From CAG-873 sp910578365 (GTDB lineage: Bacteria; Bacteroidota; Bacteroidia; Bacteroidales; Muribaculaceae): a DNA stretch of 64,000 nt. Each line of letters starts with the position of its first letter. Within the stretch, counting starts at the first letter, position 1. Below are positions 1 to 8,315 of this stretch, in pieces. The stretch is taken from the NCBI GenBank assembly GCA_951635545.1, contig OX620685.1, forward strand, positions 3,472,001 to 3,536,000, written 5' to 3'. The notes under the pieces are model-generated. The model was given only the letters and a program-made list of their open reading frames with translations, did no database searches and was not told the origin of the DNA. The position numbers were made by a program, and so were the translations under genes.

Positions 1-414
1 GTTGACGGTTCATCATCGCAGACCACCAGCTACAGCTATCAGGTATCGAAATCGCTATTCAACGACCGCTTCAAGATTGTAGTCGGCGGCAACTATTCCA
101 CCGACGCCAACGCCGACGAAAACTTCTCGCAGAATCTCATCAACGATATATCGTTCCTGTACTATCTGAACAACAGCCGATCGATGTATGTGCGCATATT
201 CCGCCATACCGGATATGAAAGTATTATCGAAGGCGAAGTCACCGAAACCGGCGTAGGTTTTGTGTATCGCCGCAAGCTTAACCGCATTGCCGACATGTTC
301 AAATTCCTGCGTCCCAAAAAGCGCAAGCCGGTGCCGCCGACTGACATTCCGGTCGAAACTCCGGCCCCCGCCGAAAGCACAACCGAAGTCAAACCCGTTA
401 GCGACGAAAAATGA
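1..414 (+). CDS. tamB: Translocation/assembly module TamB, C-terminal end (partial)
   Basis: The reading frame is open from base 1 and ends at 412-414, so only the last 137 residues are visible. They contain the pattern typical of the C-terminal TamB (DUF490) domain: a stretch of alternating polar and hydrophobic strands around SKSLFNDRFKIVVGGNYSTD, then NDISFLYYLN, then a charged tail rich in Lys, Pro and Glu. TamB is an inner-membrane-anchored periplasmic protein that works with a BamA-type outer-membrane partner in envelope lipid or protein transport. The next gene, overlapping by four bases (ATGA), encodes such a partner. Family membership is inferred from the terminal domain only. Confidence 0.85.
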   Translation, partial: VDGSSSQTTSYSYQVSKSLFNDRFKIVVGGNYSTDANADENFSQNLINDISFLYYLNNSRSMYVRIFRHTGYESIIEGEVTETGVGFVYRRKLNRIADMFKFLRPKKRKPVPPTDIPVETPAPAESTTEVKPVSDEK

Positions 415-2708
415 AAACACCACGCATCACTGCATATATAGGCGCACTGCTGCTGCTCATTGCCACAACCGCCTGCTCTACCACCGGCAGAATTCCGGCC
501 GATGAAATGCTCTATACCGGGCTAAAAGGCATCAGATACGACAATGCCGACTCGGTGAAACTGCCCGACGAACTCAAAAGCGAAATACGCTCGGCAGTGA
601 ATGTCGCCCCCAACAACTACTGGAAGCTTGTGGGCTGGCGCTATCCGTTCCCGCTGGGCCTGTGGGTGTACAACAACTGGCCTAACCCGCCCAAAGGATT
701 CAAGCACTGGATATACGAGAAACTGGTTGAAGAACCTGTGCTGGTGTCGGATGTGCGACCCGAGGTACGCACAAAGATGCTCGACCAACTGCTCGACAAC
801 AACGGCTACTTCAGCGGTGCGACATCGTACACGCTCAACAAAGCCAAAAATCCCAAGAAAGCGTCAATATCATATACCGTGTACCCCGGACAACCCTACC
901 CCATCGAAAGCATGGAACTGCTGCCCGACACATCGCACCTGTACCACCTTATCGACTCCTTCGCCCGCAAGGACAGCTACCTTATGAGCGGAATGCGCTA
1001 CAGCACCGACTCGCTGAGCGACGCAAGAATACGCATCACCAACCGGGTGCGCAACAACGGATACTACTTCTTCCAGCCATCGTACATCGAGTATCTGGCC
1101 GACACCGTACAGACTCCCGGCAAAGTAGCCATGCGTATGGTGCTGGCGTCGAAAATTCCCGATTTCTGCCTCCGGAAGTACTCCACCGGACACATAACCG
1201 TGAACATATTCAGGGCCAACGGAGGAGGAACCCCCGACACCATACAATACCCCGACATAACCATAGTGCAGATGATGCCATCGCGCCTGCGACGCCGTAT
1301 TCTGCCCGAATGCATCCGCTTCAGACCCGGACGCACATTCTCGGTTCGCGACATGAACCGTACCCAGACCTACCTGTCGCGTCTGGGTATATTCAGCGGT
1401 ATAGAAATAGAAGCCATACCCGACACCGCATCCTCGCCCGACAACCCCAGACTGAACGTGCAGATTAACTGCACCTTCGACAAGCCTCTGGAAGTATCGG
1501 TCGAAGCCAACGCCACATCCAAATCCAACTCATATATCGGCCCGGGCCTGATTGTGGGAGTAACCAACCGAAACATATTCGGCGGAGGCGAACAGCTGTC
1601 GGTAAAACTCAACGGCAGCTACGAATGGCAGACAGGCGGCGGACGCAAAGGCGGCATATTCAACTCCTACGAAGCTGGCATAACCACCTCGCTGGCAGTG
1701 CCGCGCCTTATTGCACCCAAATTCGTGCGCCGCAGCAGGTATCAGCTCAACTGGACGCGCTTCCAGCTCAACGCCGACCTGCTTAACCGCCCGCATTACT
1801 TCCGCATGGCCCAGTTCAACATGTCGATGTCCTACGACTGGCGTGTGACCCGCCATATACAGAACACCTTCACGCCCTTCAAACTCACCTACACCAAGCT
1901 TATGAACACAACCGAAGTGTTCGACTCCATAATGGACGCCAACCAGGCTGTGGCTCTGAGTTTCCGCTCGCAGTTCATACCACAGATGATGTACTCCTTT
2001 ACATTTGACAAGGCTCTCGACCGCGACAACCTCATCAACTGGCAATTCTCAGTGCAAGAGGCCGGCAATGTGTTCTGGGGCATATATGAACTCTGCGGCA
2101 GGCACGGCGAAAAGGAACTCTTCGGCACCCCCTTCTCTCAGTTTATCAAAGGCACCACGCAGGTGGTGTATAACCGCCGCCTCACAGGCGACAACTGGCT
2201 TGTCGGCCGAATCGCCACAGGAGCCGCCCATGCCTACGGCAACGCCTCGCAGGTGCCCTATGCCGAGCAGTTCTATGTAGGCGGAGCCAACTCCATACGC
2301 GCATTTACAGTCCGCAGCATAGGCCCGGGCAGCTACCATGCACCCGAAGGCACCCCCGAGGACAATTTCGACCAGACCGGTACATTCAAGTTCGAGGCCA
2401 ACCTCGAATACCGTTTCCCGATATTCGGCCCGCTGCACGGAGCAGTATTTCTCGACACCGGCAACGTATGGCTGCTTAAAGACGACCCGCAGCGTCCCGG
2501 CGGCAAACTGCAGGCATCGACCTTCCTGCGCGACCTCGCGCTGGGCACCGGCGTAGGCCTGCGATTCGACATAGGCATGCTGGTGCTGCGCGGCGACTTA
2601 GGCATAGGCATACACGCCCCCTACGATACAGGACACGGCGGTTATTACAACATGCCCTCCTTCGGCAAGTCGCTCGCCTTCCATCTTGCAATCGGCTATC
2701 CTTTCTGA
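411..2708 (+). CDS. tamL: TamL: BamA/TamA-family outer membrane protein with lipoprotein signal
   Basis: 765 residues. The N-terminus is a lipoprotein signal (hydrophobic stretch followed by ATTACS, Cys at about residue 22). This is the mark of TamL, the Bacteroidetes lipidated version of TamA. POTRA-like segments occupy roughly residues 100-370, and a C-terminal beta-barrel (Omp85/surface antigen domain) holds the motif FYVGGANSIRAFTVRSIGPG, characteristic of the strand-loop region in the family. The last residues (HLAIGYPF) end in an aromatic residue, as in outer-membrane barrels. It overlaps tamB by four bases, so the two are probably translationally coupled and form one envelope transport complex. 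Confidence 0.88.
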   Translation: MKTPRITAYIGALLLLIATTACSTTGRIPADEMLYTGLKGIRYDNADSVKLPDELKSEIRSAVNVAPNNYWKLVGWRYPFPLGLWVYNNWPNPPKGFKHWIYEKLVEEPVLVSDVRPEVRTKMLDQLLDNNGYFSGATSYTLNKAKNPKKASISYTVYPGQPYPIESMELLPDTSHLYHLIDSFARKDSYLMSGMRYSTDSLSDARIRITNRVRNNGYYFFQPSYIEYLADTVQTPGKVAMRMVLASKIPDFCLRKYSTGHITVNIFRANGGGTPDTIQYPDITIVQMMPSRLRRRILPECIRFRPGRTFSVRDMNRTQTYLSRLGIFSGIEIEAIPDTASSPDNPRLNVQINCTFDKPLEVSVEANATSKSNSYIGPGLIVGVTNRNIFGGGEQLSVKLNGSYEWQTGGGRKGGIFNSYEAGITTSLAVPRLIAPKFVRRSRYQLNWTRFQLNADLLNRPHYFRMAQFNMSMSYDWRVTRHIQNTFTPFKLTYTKLMNTTEVFDSIMDANQAVALSFRSQFIPQMMYSFTFDKALDRDNLINWQFSVQEAGNVFWGIYELCGRHGEKELFGTPFSQFIKGTTQVVYNRRLTGDNWLVGRIATGAAHAYGNASQVPYAEQFYVGGANSIRAFTVRSIGPGSYHAPEGTPEDNFDQTGTFKFEANLEYRFPIFGPLHGAVFLDTGNVWLLKDDPQRPGGKLQASTFLRDLALGTGVGLRFDIGMLVLRGDLGIGIHAPYDTGHGGYYNMPSFGKSLAFHLAIGYPF

Positions 2709-2716
2709 CCATAGAT

Positions 2717-2748
2717 TTTGTGTATTTACGGAAAAAGTCGTAAATTTG
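2717..2748 (+). promoter_or_regulatory. Bacteroidetes-type promoter for pheS
   Basis: TTTG at 2717-2720 and TAAATTTG at 2741-2748 are separated by 20 bp, matching the -33/-7 consensus. The pheS start lies 24 bp downstream. An in-frame ATG at 2718 falls inside the promoter, so it is not the start. Confidence 0.8.
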
Positions 2749-2771
2749 CACATTATTTAAATAACGTACAG

Positions 2772-3791
2772 ATGCTCGAAAAAATCAAACAACTACACGA
2801 CGAAATAGCCGCACTTACCGCTGCCGACACTGCCGAAGTAGAGGTATTACGCATAAAATATCTGAGTAAAAAAGGCCTCGTGCCGGCGCTCATGGCCGAC
2901 TTCCGTCTGGTACCCGCCGACCAGAAGCGAACCGTAGGCCCCGCCATCAACGAACTCAAAATATTCGCTACCGACAAAATCAACGCACTCCGCGAAGCTG
3001 TTGAAAACAAAGGAGCCGACCTCAGCGGCATCGACCTTACCCGCACCGCGTCGCCAGTGCGCCTGGGTACCCGCCATCCGCTGTCGATTGTACGCGAAGA
3101 AATCATAGCCATATTCCGCCGCCTTGGTTTTACAATTGCCGAAGGCCCCGAAATCGAAGACGACTGGCACGTGTTCTCATCGCTCAACTTTGCCGAAGAC
3201 CATCCGGCACGCGACATGCAGGACACCTTCTTCATACAGAGCAACCCCGATGTACTGCTGCGCACCCATACCTCGTCGGTGCAGTCGCGGGTAATGGAAT
3301 GTACCGAACCGCCCATCCGCATCATCTGCCCGGGACGCGTTTACCGCAACGAAGCCATCTCGGCCCGCGCACACTGCTTCTTCCATCAGGTCGAAGCCCT
3401 GTACGTCGACAAAAACGTAACCTTCGCCGATCTTCGCCAGACCCTGATGTACTTCGCACAGGAAATGTTCGGTCCGGACACCAAAATACGTCTTCGTCCA
3501 AGCTATTTCCCCTTCACCGAGCCATCAGCCGAAATGGACATCAGCTGTAACCTCTGCGGCGGCAAGGGCTGCTCGTTCTGCAAAGGCACCGGCTGGGTAG
3601 AGATTCTGGGCTGCGGCATGGTCGACCCCAATGTGCTGCGCAGCTGCAAAATCGACCCTGAAGTCTACAGCGGTTTCGCACTTGGCATGGGCATAGAGCG
3701 CATCACCAATCTGAAGTATCAGGTAAAGGACCTGCGCATGTTCTCGGAAAACGACGTCCGCTTCCTCGAAGAATTTACCTCGGCACACTGA
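2772..3791 (+). CDS. pheS: Phenylalanine--tRNA ligase alpha subunit
   Basis: 339 residues, the usual PheS length. It charges tRNA-Phe with phenylalanine as part of the alpha2beta2 enzyme (the beta subunit is not in this window). An N-terminal coiled coil (about residues 1-85) is followed by the class II synthetase core: motif 2 region VYRNEAISARAHCFFHQVE and motif 3 region SGFALGMGIERI. A CxxC/CxxC pair (about residues 259-273) lies in the insertion seen in bacterial PheS. The start at 2772 was chosen because the upstream ATG overlaps the promoter and this one gives the canonical N-terminus. Confidence 0.97.
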   Translation: MLEKIKQLHDEIAALTAADTAEVEVLRIKYLSKKGLVPALMADFRLVPADQKRTVGPAINELKIFATDKINALREAVENKGADLSGIDLTRTASPVRLGTRHPLSIVREEIIAIFRRLGFTIAEGPEIEDDWHVFSSLNFAEDHPARDMQDTFFIQSNPDVLLRTHTSSVQSRVMECTEPPIRIICPGRVYRNEAISARAHCFFHQVEALYVDKNVTFADLRQTLMYFAQEMFGPDTKIRLRPSYFPFTEPSAEMDISCNLCGGKGCSFCKGTGWVEILGCGMVDPNVLRSCKIDPEVYSGFALGMGIERITNLKYQVKDLRMFSENDVRFLEEFTSAH

Positions 3792-3793
3792 TA

Positions 3794-4183
3794 ATGGGCA
3801 TGCAGGTTCTTGCCGACCTGGCAGTTGTAGCTGCCGGTGGCGCAATTGGATGCATGAGCCGCTACGGTGTGGAGCATATTGGTATTTTCGACAACGACAA
3901 ATACTATTACACCGTAGCCATAAACATCACCGGCTGCATAATCATAGGTGTGCTGTGGGCACTCCTGCACTATTGGAACGCCGACCGTATGTGGTACCTG
4001 TTTCTTCTCACAGGCTTGCTTGGCGGTTACACCACCTACTCGGCATTTACGCTCGACGCCATGGAACTGGTGCAGCAGGGCCGTGCCATGCAGGCGCTGT
4101 TTTACATAGCAATCACATTTATCGGAGGACTTGGCGGCTGCGCCATAGGCCTGTTCGGCACCGAACATCTGCTTAAGCAATGA
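3794..4183 (+). CDS. crcB: Fluoride channel CrcB/Fluc
   Basis: 129 residues with four predicted transmembrane helices. CrcB/Fluc proteins form dual-topology dimers that export fluoride. Visible family features are GGAIGCMSRY in helix 1, ITGCIIIGVL in helix 2 (replacing the common NxxGSFxxG), and GLLGGYTTYSAF in helix 3, which carries the polar track. The replacement of the usual Asn in helix 2 by Thr is unusual. It starts 2 bp after pheS and overlaps nth by four bases, so it is read in the same operon. No fluoride riboswitch is recognisable upstream. Confidence 0.85.
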   Translation: MGMQVLADLAVVAAGGAIGCMSRYGVEHIGIFDNDKYYYTVAINITGCIIIGVLWALLHYWNADRMWYLFLLTGLLGGYTTYSAFTLDAMELVQQGRAMQALFYIAITFIGGLGGCAIGLFGTEHLLKQ

Positions 4184-4842
4184 CCCAGAAAGAACGCTAT
4201 CGCCTGATTGTAGAACGCTTCCGGCAGATTATGCCGGTGGCAGAAACCGAACTGCACTACGACAACCCGTTTCAGCTGCTCGTGGCTGTGATTCTATCGG
4301 CTCAATGCACCGACAAACGCGTCAACATGGTTACTCCGGCGCTGTTCGAGGCATACCCCGATGCCGCGGCTCTTGCCGACGCCGAAGACATCGACGTATA
4401 TAACCTTATTAAGTCGGTGAGCTATCCGAACAACAAGACCAAGTCGCTCACAGGCATGGCCCGTGCGCTGTGCGAACGCTTCGGAGGCGAAGTTCCTTCG
4501 ACCATGGACGACCTTCTGAGTCTACCCGGAGTCGGGCGCAAGACAGCCAATGTAATCCTGTCGGTGATATTCGGGCAGGCCGCTATGGCGGTCGACACCC
4601 ACGTGTTCCGCGTCAGCGAGCGCATAGGCCTCACCACCCGCAGCAAAAACCCGCAGACCACCGAGCGCAAACTTATGGCTATGCTTCCGTCCGAGGTCAT
4701 TGCCACAGCCCATCACTGGCTGATACTTCATGGCCGCTATGTATGCAAAGCCCGCAAGCCACTGTGCGATGAATGTCGCCTCAAAGATCTTTGCCGCTAT
4801 TATTCACAAAACGAAAAAAACGTAAACAGTTCAGCTGTTTAA
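4180..4842 (+). CDS. nth: Endonuclease III (DNA glycosylase/AP lyase)
   Basis: 220 residues. It removes oxidised pyrimidines from DNA and cuts the abasic site. The helix-hairpin-helix LPGVGRKTANVIL (about residues 109-121), catalytic Lys within it, and the later catalytic Asp in VDTHVFRVS are present. The C-terminus has the four-cysteine 4Fe-4S loop, C-x6-C-x2-C-x5-C (VCKARKPLCDECRLKDLC). Translationally coupled to crcB through ATGA. Confidence 0.96.
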   Translation: MTQKERYRLIVERFRQIMPVAETELHYDNPFQLLVAVILSAQCTDKRVNMVTPALFEAYPDAAALADAEDIDVYNLIKSVSYPNNKTKSLTGMARALCERFGGEVPSTMDDLLSLPGVGRKTANVILSVIFGQAAMAVDTHVFRVSERIGLTTRSKNPQTTERKLMAMLPSEVIATAHHWLILHGRYVCKARKPLCDECRLKDLCRYYSQNEKNVNSSAV

Positions 4843-4868
4843 CAAACATAAGCGCCTCGGCGCTCGAT

Positions 4869-5510
4869 ATGGAAGAAACATTCATATTTATAATAGAGAT
4901 GCTGGGCACTGTGGCCTTTGCAATCTCCGGCATACGTCTGGCCGCCGCAAAACGCTTCGACTGGTTCGGCGCATACGTAGTCGGCCTAATCACCGCTATC
5001 GGCGGCGGCACACTGCGCGATGTGCTGCTCGACATCAACGTATTCTGGATGGATAACTGGAGCTACATGGCTGTTACAGGTCTGTCGCTGGCCGCCGTGA
5101 TTATATTCCAGCGCGCCCTTGTGGGTGGTATGCGCACACTATTTATTTTCGACGCCATAGGTCTGGCGCTCTTTGTGGTGGTGGGCATACAGAAGACTCT
5201 CATGGCCGGATATCCCATGTGGGTAGCAGTGGTAATGGGCATAATCACCGGTTCGTTCGGCGGTGTCACGCGCGACATTCTCATCAACGAGGAACCATTG
5301 TTTTTTCGCAAGGACATCTATGCCACCGCTTGTCTGGCCGGAGGCATCGCCTACTGGCTTATCAGCCTTGCAGGCATGCCCGAACTGGTACCCCAAATCA
5401 GTTGCGCCATAGTAGTGATAGGCCTGCGAGTGCTGGCCGTACGCTACAACTGGTCGTTGCCAATACTTAAAGTCGATAAAAAATCATTACCTGAAAACGC
5501 TGAGAAATAA
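4869..5510 (+). CDS. Trimeric intracellular cation (TRIC) channel family protein (YicG/UPF0126)
   Basis: 213 residues with about seven transmembrane helices in two repeats of the UPF0126 domain. Each repeat has the glycine-rich signature: AIGGGTLRDVLLD near residue 45 and ITGSFGGVTRDILINE near residue 130. Prokaryotic TRIC proteins are thought to conduct K+ or Na+; the substrate here is not known. The start at 4869 was chosen because it begins directly before the first helix, and extension upstream would overlap nth in another frame with a basic non-family sequence. Confidence 0.85.
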   Translation: MEETFIFIIEMLGTVAFAISGIRLAAAKRFDWFGAYVVGLITAIGGGTLRDVLLDINVFWMDNWSYMAVTGLSLAAVIIFQRALVGGMRTLFIFDAIGLALFVVVGIQKTLMAGYPMWVAVVMGIITGSFGGVTRDILINEEPLFFRKDIYATACLAGGIAYWLISLAGMPELVPQISCAIVVIGLRVLAVRYNWSLPILKVDKKSLPENAEK

Positions 5511-5926
5511 TGCAGAAACGCAACATAGCACAGTTTGTGAAATATTGTATGGTCGGAGTGCTGAACACTCTGGTGTGTCTGGGCACGATATTTATATGCA
5601 AATCGCTGTTCGGAATCAATCCCTACGTTTCGAACGCCCTGGGCTATACAGTGGGCGTGCTCAACTCGTTTCTGTGGAACCGCCGGTGGGTATTCCGTTC
5701 GCACGGGCGCTACTCGCGTGAGGCCATCCGCTTTATGCTGGGTTGCGGACTATGCTACTTGGCGCAGCTGGCGGTGGTGATGGTGCTCAACCAGTCGAAC
5801 TTCGGCGACTACGAGTTCGACCTTCACTTTTTTGTATTGTCGGGCTATGGCGTGGCCACCCTTCTGGGCAATGTGGTGTACACCCTTTGCAACTTTGTTT
5901 ATAACAGATTAGTAGTATTCAAATGA
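5510..5926 (+). CDS. GtrA family membrane protein
   Basis: 138 residues with four transmembrane segments and the GtrA-like core: F-x-KYCMVGVLNTLVCLG at the N-terminus, ALGYTVGVLNSFLWNRRWVF, and NFVYNRLVVFK at the C-terminus. GtrA-type proteins act in export or flipping of lipid-linked sugars for surface polysaccharide; no glycosyltransferase partner is adjacent, so the substrate cannot be named. It overlaps its neighbours by one and four bases and is part of the same plus-strand operon. Confidence 0.85.
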   Translation: MQKRNIAQFVKYCMVGVLNTLVCLGTIFICKSLFGINPYVSNALGYTVGVLNSFLWNRRWVFRSHGRYSREAIRFMLGCGLCYLAQLAVVMVLNQSNFGDYEFDLHFFVLSGYGVATLLGNVVYTLCNFVYNRLVVFK

Positions 5927-6678
5927 AATTCGTATCATGGAACGTCAACGGCCTGCGGGCCGTATGCGGCAAAGGTTTTGCCGATATATTCACCGACTTC
6001 GACGCCGACTTTTTCTGTCTGCAGGAAATAAAACTCAGTGCGGGCCAGCTCGACCTGCAATTTCCGGGCTATGAGGCGTTCTGGAACTATGCCGAGCGCA
6101 AGGGCTACAGCGGCACAGCCATTTTCAGCCGTCATAAACCTCTCAGCGTCACCTACGGCATGGGCATAGCGGAACACGACAGCGAAGGACGTGTAATCAC
6201 ACTCGAAATGCCTGAATTCTTCCTGGTTACCGTATATACGCCCAACTCAAAGGACGGTCTGCTGCGCCTTGACTACCGCATGGAATGGGAGGCCGCTTTC
6301 CGCGAGTATCTCCTTGGCCTCGATGCCCGTAAGCCGGTGATAGTATGCGGCGACATGAATGTGGCCCACAAGGAAATCGACCTCAAGAATCCATCCACTA
6401 ACCGCCGCAGCGCCGGATTTACCGACGAAGAACGTGCCTGCATGACACAACTGCTGGACAGCGGATTCACCGACTCTTTCCGCCATCTTTACCCCGACCT
6501 CGAAGGTGCATATTCGTGGTGGAGCTACCGCATGCGTGCGCGCGAACGCAACGCCGGCTGGCGTATCGATTATTTTTTGGTCAGCGACCGTCTGGCCGAC
6601 AAGATCAACGAAGCCCGCATCCACAACAACATTTTCGGCTCTGACCACTGCCCGGTGGAGGTGGAAATGAATTTATAA
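5923..6678 (+). CDS. xth: Exodeoxyribonuclease III (AP endonuclease)
   Basis: 251 residues of the EEP nuclease family. It cuts abasic sites and degrades DNA 3' to 5'. Visible active-site motifs are SWNVNGLRA at the N-terminus, LQEIKL (metal-binding Glu), YTPNSK, CGDMNVAHKEIDL (Asp/Asn pair), and GSDHCPVEVEM at the C-terminus (Asp-His pair). With nth four genes earlier, the operon carries two enzymes of base excision repair. The gene ends before a strong hairpin terminator. Confidence 0.96.
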   Translation: MKFVSWNVNGLRAVCGKGFADIFTDFDADFFCLQEIKLSAGQLDLQFPGYEAFWNYAERKGYSGTAIFSRHKPLSVTYGMGIAEHDSEGRVITLEMPEFFLVTVYTPNSKDGLLRLDYRMEWEAAFREYLLGLDARKPVIVCGDMNVAHKEIDLKNPSTNRRSAGFTDEERACMTQLLDSGFTDSFRHLYPDLEGAYSWWSYRMRARERNAGWRIDYFLVSDRLADKINEARIHNNIFGSDHCPVEVEMNL

Positions 6679-6700
6679 AGGCCTGTAATCCGAATTATAC

Positions 6701-6750
6701 ACAGAGCCGACAGTAAGTACATAAAACTCTGTACTTACTGTCGGCTCTGT
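6701..6750. terminator. Bidirectional hairpin terminator, perfect 20-bp stem
   Basis: Arms 6701-6720 and 6731-6750 are perfect reverse complements with a 10-nt A/T-rich loop. It lies between the convergent xth and DUF4301 genes. There is no long T run on either side, as is common in Bacteroidetes. Confidence 0.8.
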
Positions 6751-6764
6751 TACAAATATCGATA

Positions 6765-8294
6765 TTACGCCTGATGCACAGGACGCAGCAGGTCGTTGAC
6801 TGTCTTGACGGGGTTGAATGTCGAAGCGGGTACTTCAACAAACACAGTGTTCCAGTCGCTCATGGCACCGTTCCACAGGCCCGGAAGTTCCAGAGCCTTG
6901 AGTTCGCGGCCGCCAAGCGACTTTTCGCTGATGAAGCCGGTGGCAGGGTCGACGTACTCGGGCAGATTAAATTTGCCGCCATTGCTGTCGCGCAGGTAGC
7001 AAACCAGATCGACCGGATTGAAGTGGGTGGCGTGGCTCATCATGCCCATGGCCTGGGCGTCGTTTTTGTCAATCTGCGACGACTCAAGAATCTGGGGCGA
7101 TGCCGAACCGTCGGCATTGTAGGCTATATATGGACCGCCGCCGGGCTCACCTTCGTTGCGTACCATGCCGCAGACACGCAGCGGACGCTCGAACTTCTTC
7201 ACCAGCCATTGTACCAGTTCGGCCTTGTCCATGGTAGCGAGGCGCGGCTCGAGTATACACAGTTTTTCAGCCACGAAGCGCTTCATTTCAGCCAGGTCGG
7301 CATCGGTGGGCTGACCGCCTTTGAGCAGCAGCAGATAACGCTCGATGGTATCGTGGACGAGTATGAGTTCGCCGGCTATGATTTCTTTATAGCGTACGGT
7401 GGATTCACGACGGCTGTCAGGAACTACGTTGTCGATGTTCTTTATGAATACCACGGTAGAGTCGAGGTCGTTGAGATTCTCGATAAGAGCACCGTGGCCG
7501 CCGGGACGGAACACAATCATGCCGTCGTTGTCGCGGAAGGGCTCGTTTTCGGGAGTAGCGGCCACTGTATCTGTAGCGGGCTTCTGCTCACTCATGGTCA
7601 CGTCGTATGTAACACCGAATTTCTCTTCCATTTTGGGCTTGACCTCGGCGATTTTCTTTTCAAAAAGTTCGCGGTGGTTGGCCGACACGGTAAAGTGTAC
7701 CTTCACTTTGCCGTTGACGGCTGCGGTCTGCGCGCCCTCGGCAAACTGTTCCTCGAGCGATGTGCGCGTACTGCCGTCGGAATAGCGGTGGAAAGTCAGC
7801 ATGGCCTTGGGCAGCTGGCCGTAGTTCATGCCTTGGGGCAGTATGATTGCACCGATAAGGTCTTTGTATCGGGCTGCATCAGCCAGAGCACGGGCATCCA
7901 TGCCGTATAGACGTGTGGTGGCGGCATCAAGCTCGGCCTTGAATGGCAACTTGTCGAGGTCGGCAATCAGCCTGGCCGGCGCCGAGCCTTCGGCGGGAAC
8001 ATCGGCTTCGCCATTTACAAAAGAAAAGAGGTCCTTGAACATACGCGATGCCGCGCCGGAGGCGGGTACAAATTTCTGGACATCGCCGCCGTCGACCAGA
8101 TATTTGCGCCAGCGGGCCACAGCCGCATCTTCGTCAGCTACGTTAAGCTGCTGTATTCCGTTGCCTTTTACAGCCGAGCCGGCCAATTTCAGATAAGGGA
8201 AGCCGGTGCGGAAGTCATTGAGCTGAGCCTGGAGCTTCGCTACACTGATACCCTTGCTTGCCAGTTGCTGCGTGTCTTTTTCTGTAAGATTCAT
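6765..8294 (-). CDS. DUF4301 family protein
   Basis: 509 residues. The N-terminal segment (MNLTEKDTQQLASKGIS, then FVPASGAASRMFKDL near residue 95) and the internal FRPGGHGALIENLNDLD with a C-terminal SDWNTVFVEVPASTFNPVKTVNDLLRP are the recognisable DUF4301 pattern. The SGAASRMFK and RPGGHGALI stretches resemble nucleotide-sugar phosphate binding loops, so a nucleotidyltransferase-like fold is possible, but no activity is established. It is 21 bp downstream of the TPR gene and likely shares its transcript. Confidence 0.85.
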   Translation of the reverse strand: MNLTEKDTQQLASKGISVAKLQAQLNDFRTGFPYLKLAGSAVKGNGIQQLNVADEDAAVARWRKYLVDGGDVQKFVPASGAASRMFKDLFSFVNGEADVPAEGSAPARLIADLDKLPFKAELDAATTRLYGMDARALADAARYKDLIGAIILPQGMNYGQLPKAMLTFHRYSDGSTRTSLEEQFAEGAQTAAVNGKVKVHFTVSANHRELFEKKIAEVKPKMEEKFGVTYDVTMSEQKPATDTVAATPENEPFRDNDGMIVFRPGGHGALIENLNDLDSTVVFIKNIDNVVPDSRRESTVRYKEIIAGELILVHDTIERYLLLLKGGQPTDADLAEMKRFVAEKLCILEPRLATMDKAELVQWLVKKFERPLRVCGMVRNEGEPGGGPYIAYNADGSASPQILESSQIDKNDAQAMGMMSHATHFNPVDLVCYLRDSNGGKFNLPEYVDPATGFISEKSLGGRELKALELPGLWNGAMSDWNTVFVEVPASTFNPVKTVNDLLRPVHQA

Positions 8295-8315
8295 AAGTTT
8301 ATATTTAGAATTTAT

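Noticed and set aside
2718..2771. Upstream start of pheS
   Set aside because: It lies inside the promoter -33/-7 elements.
6774..7910. Long plus-strand ORF (378 codons)
   Set aside because: It is the shadow of the DUF4301 gene; hydrophobic His/Val-rich composition and no family.
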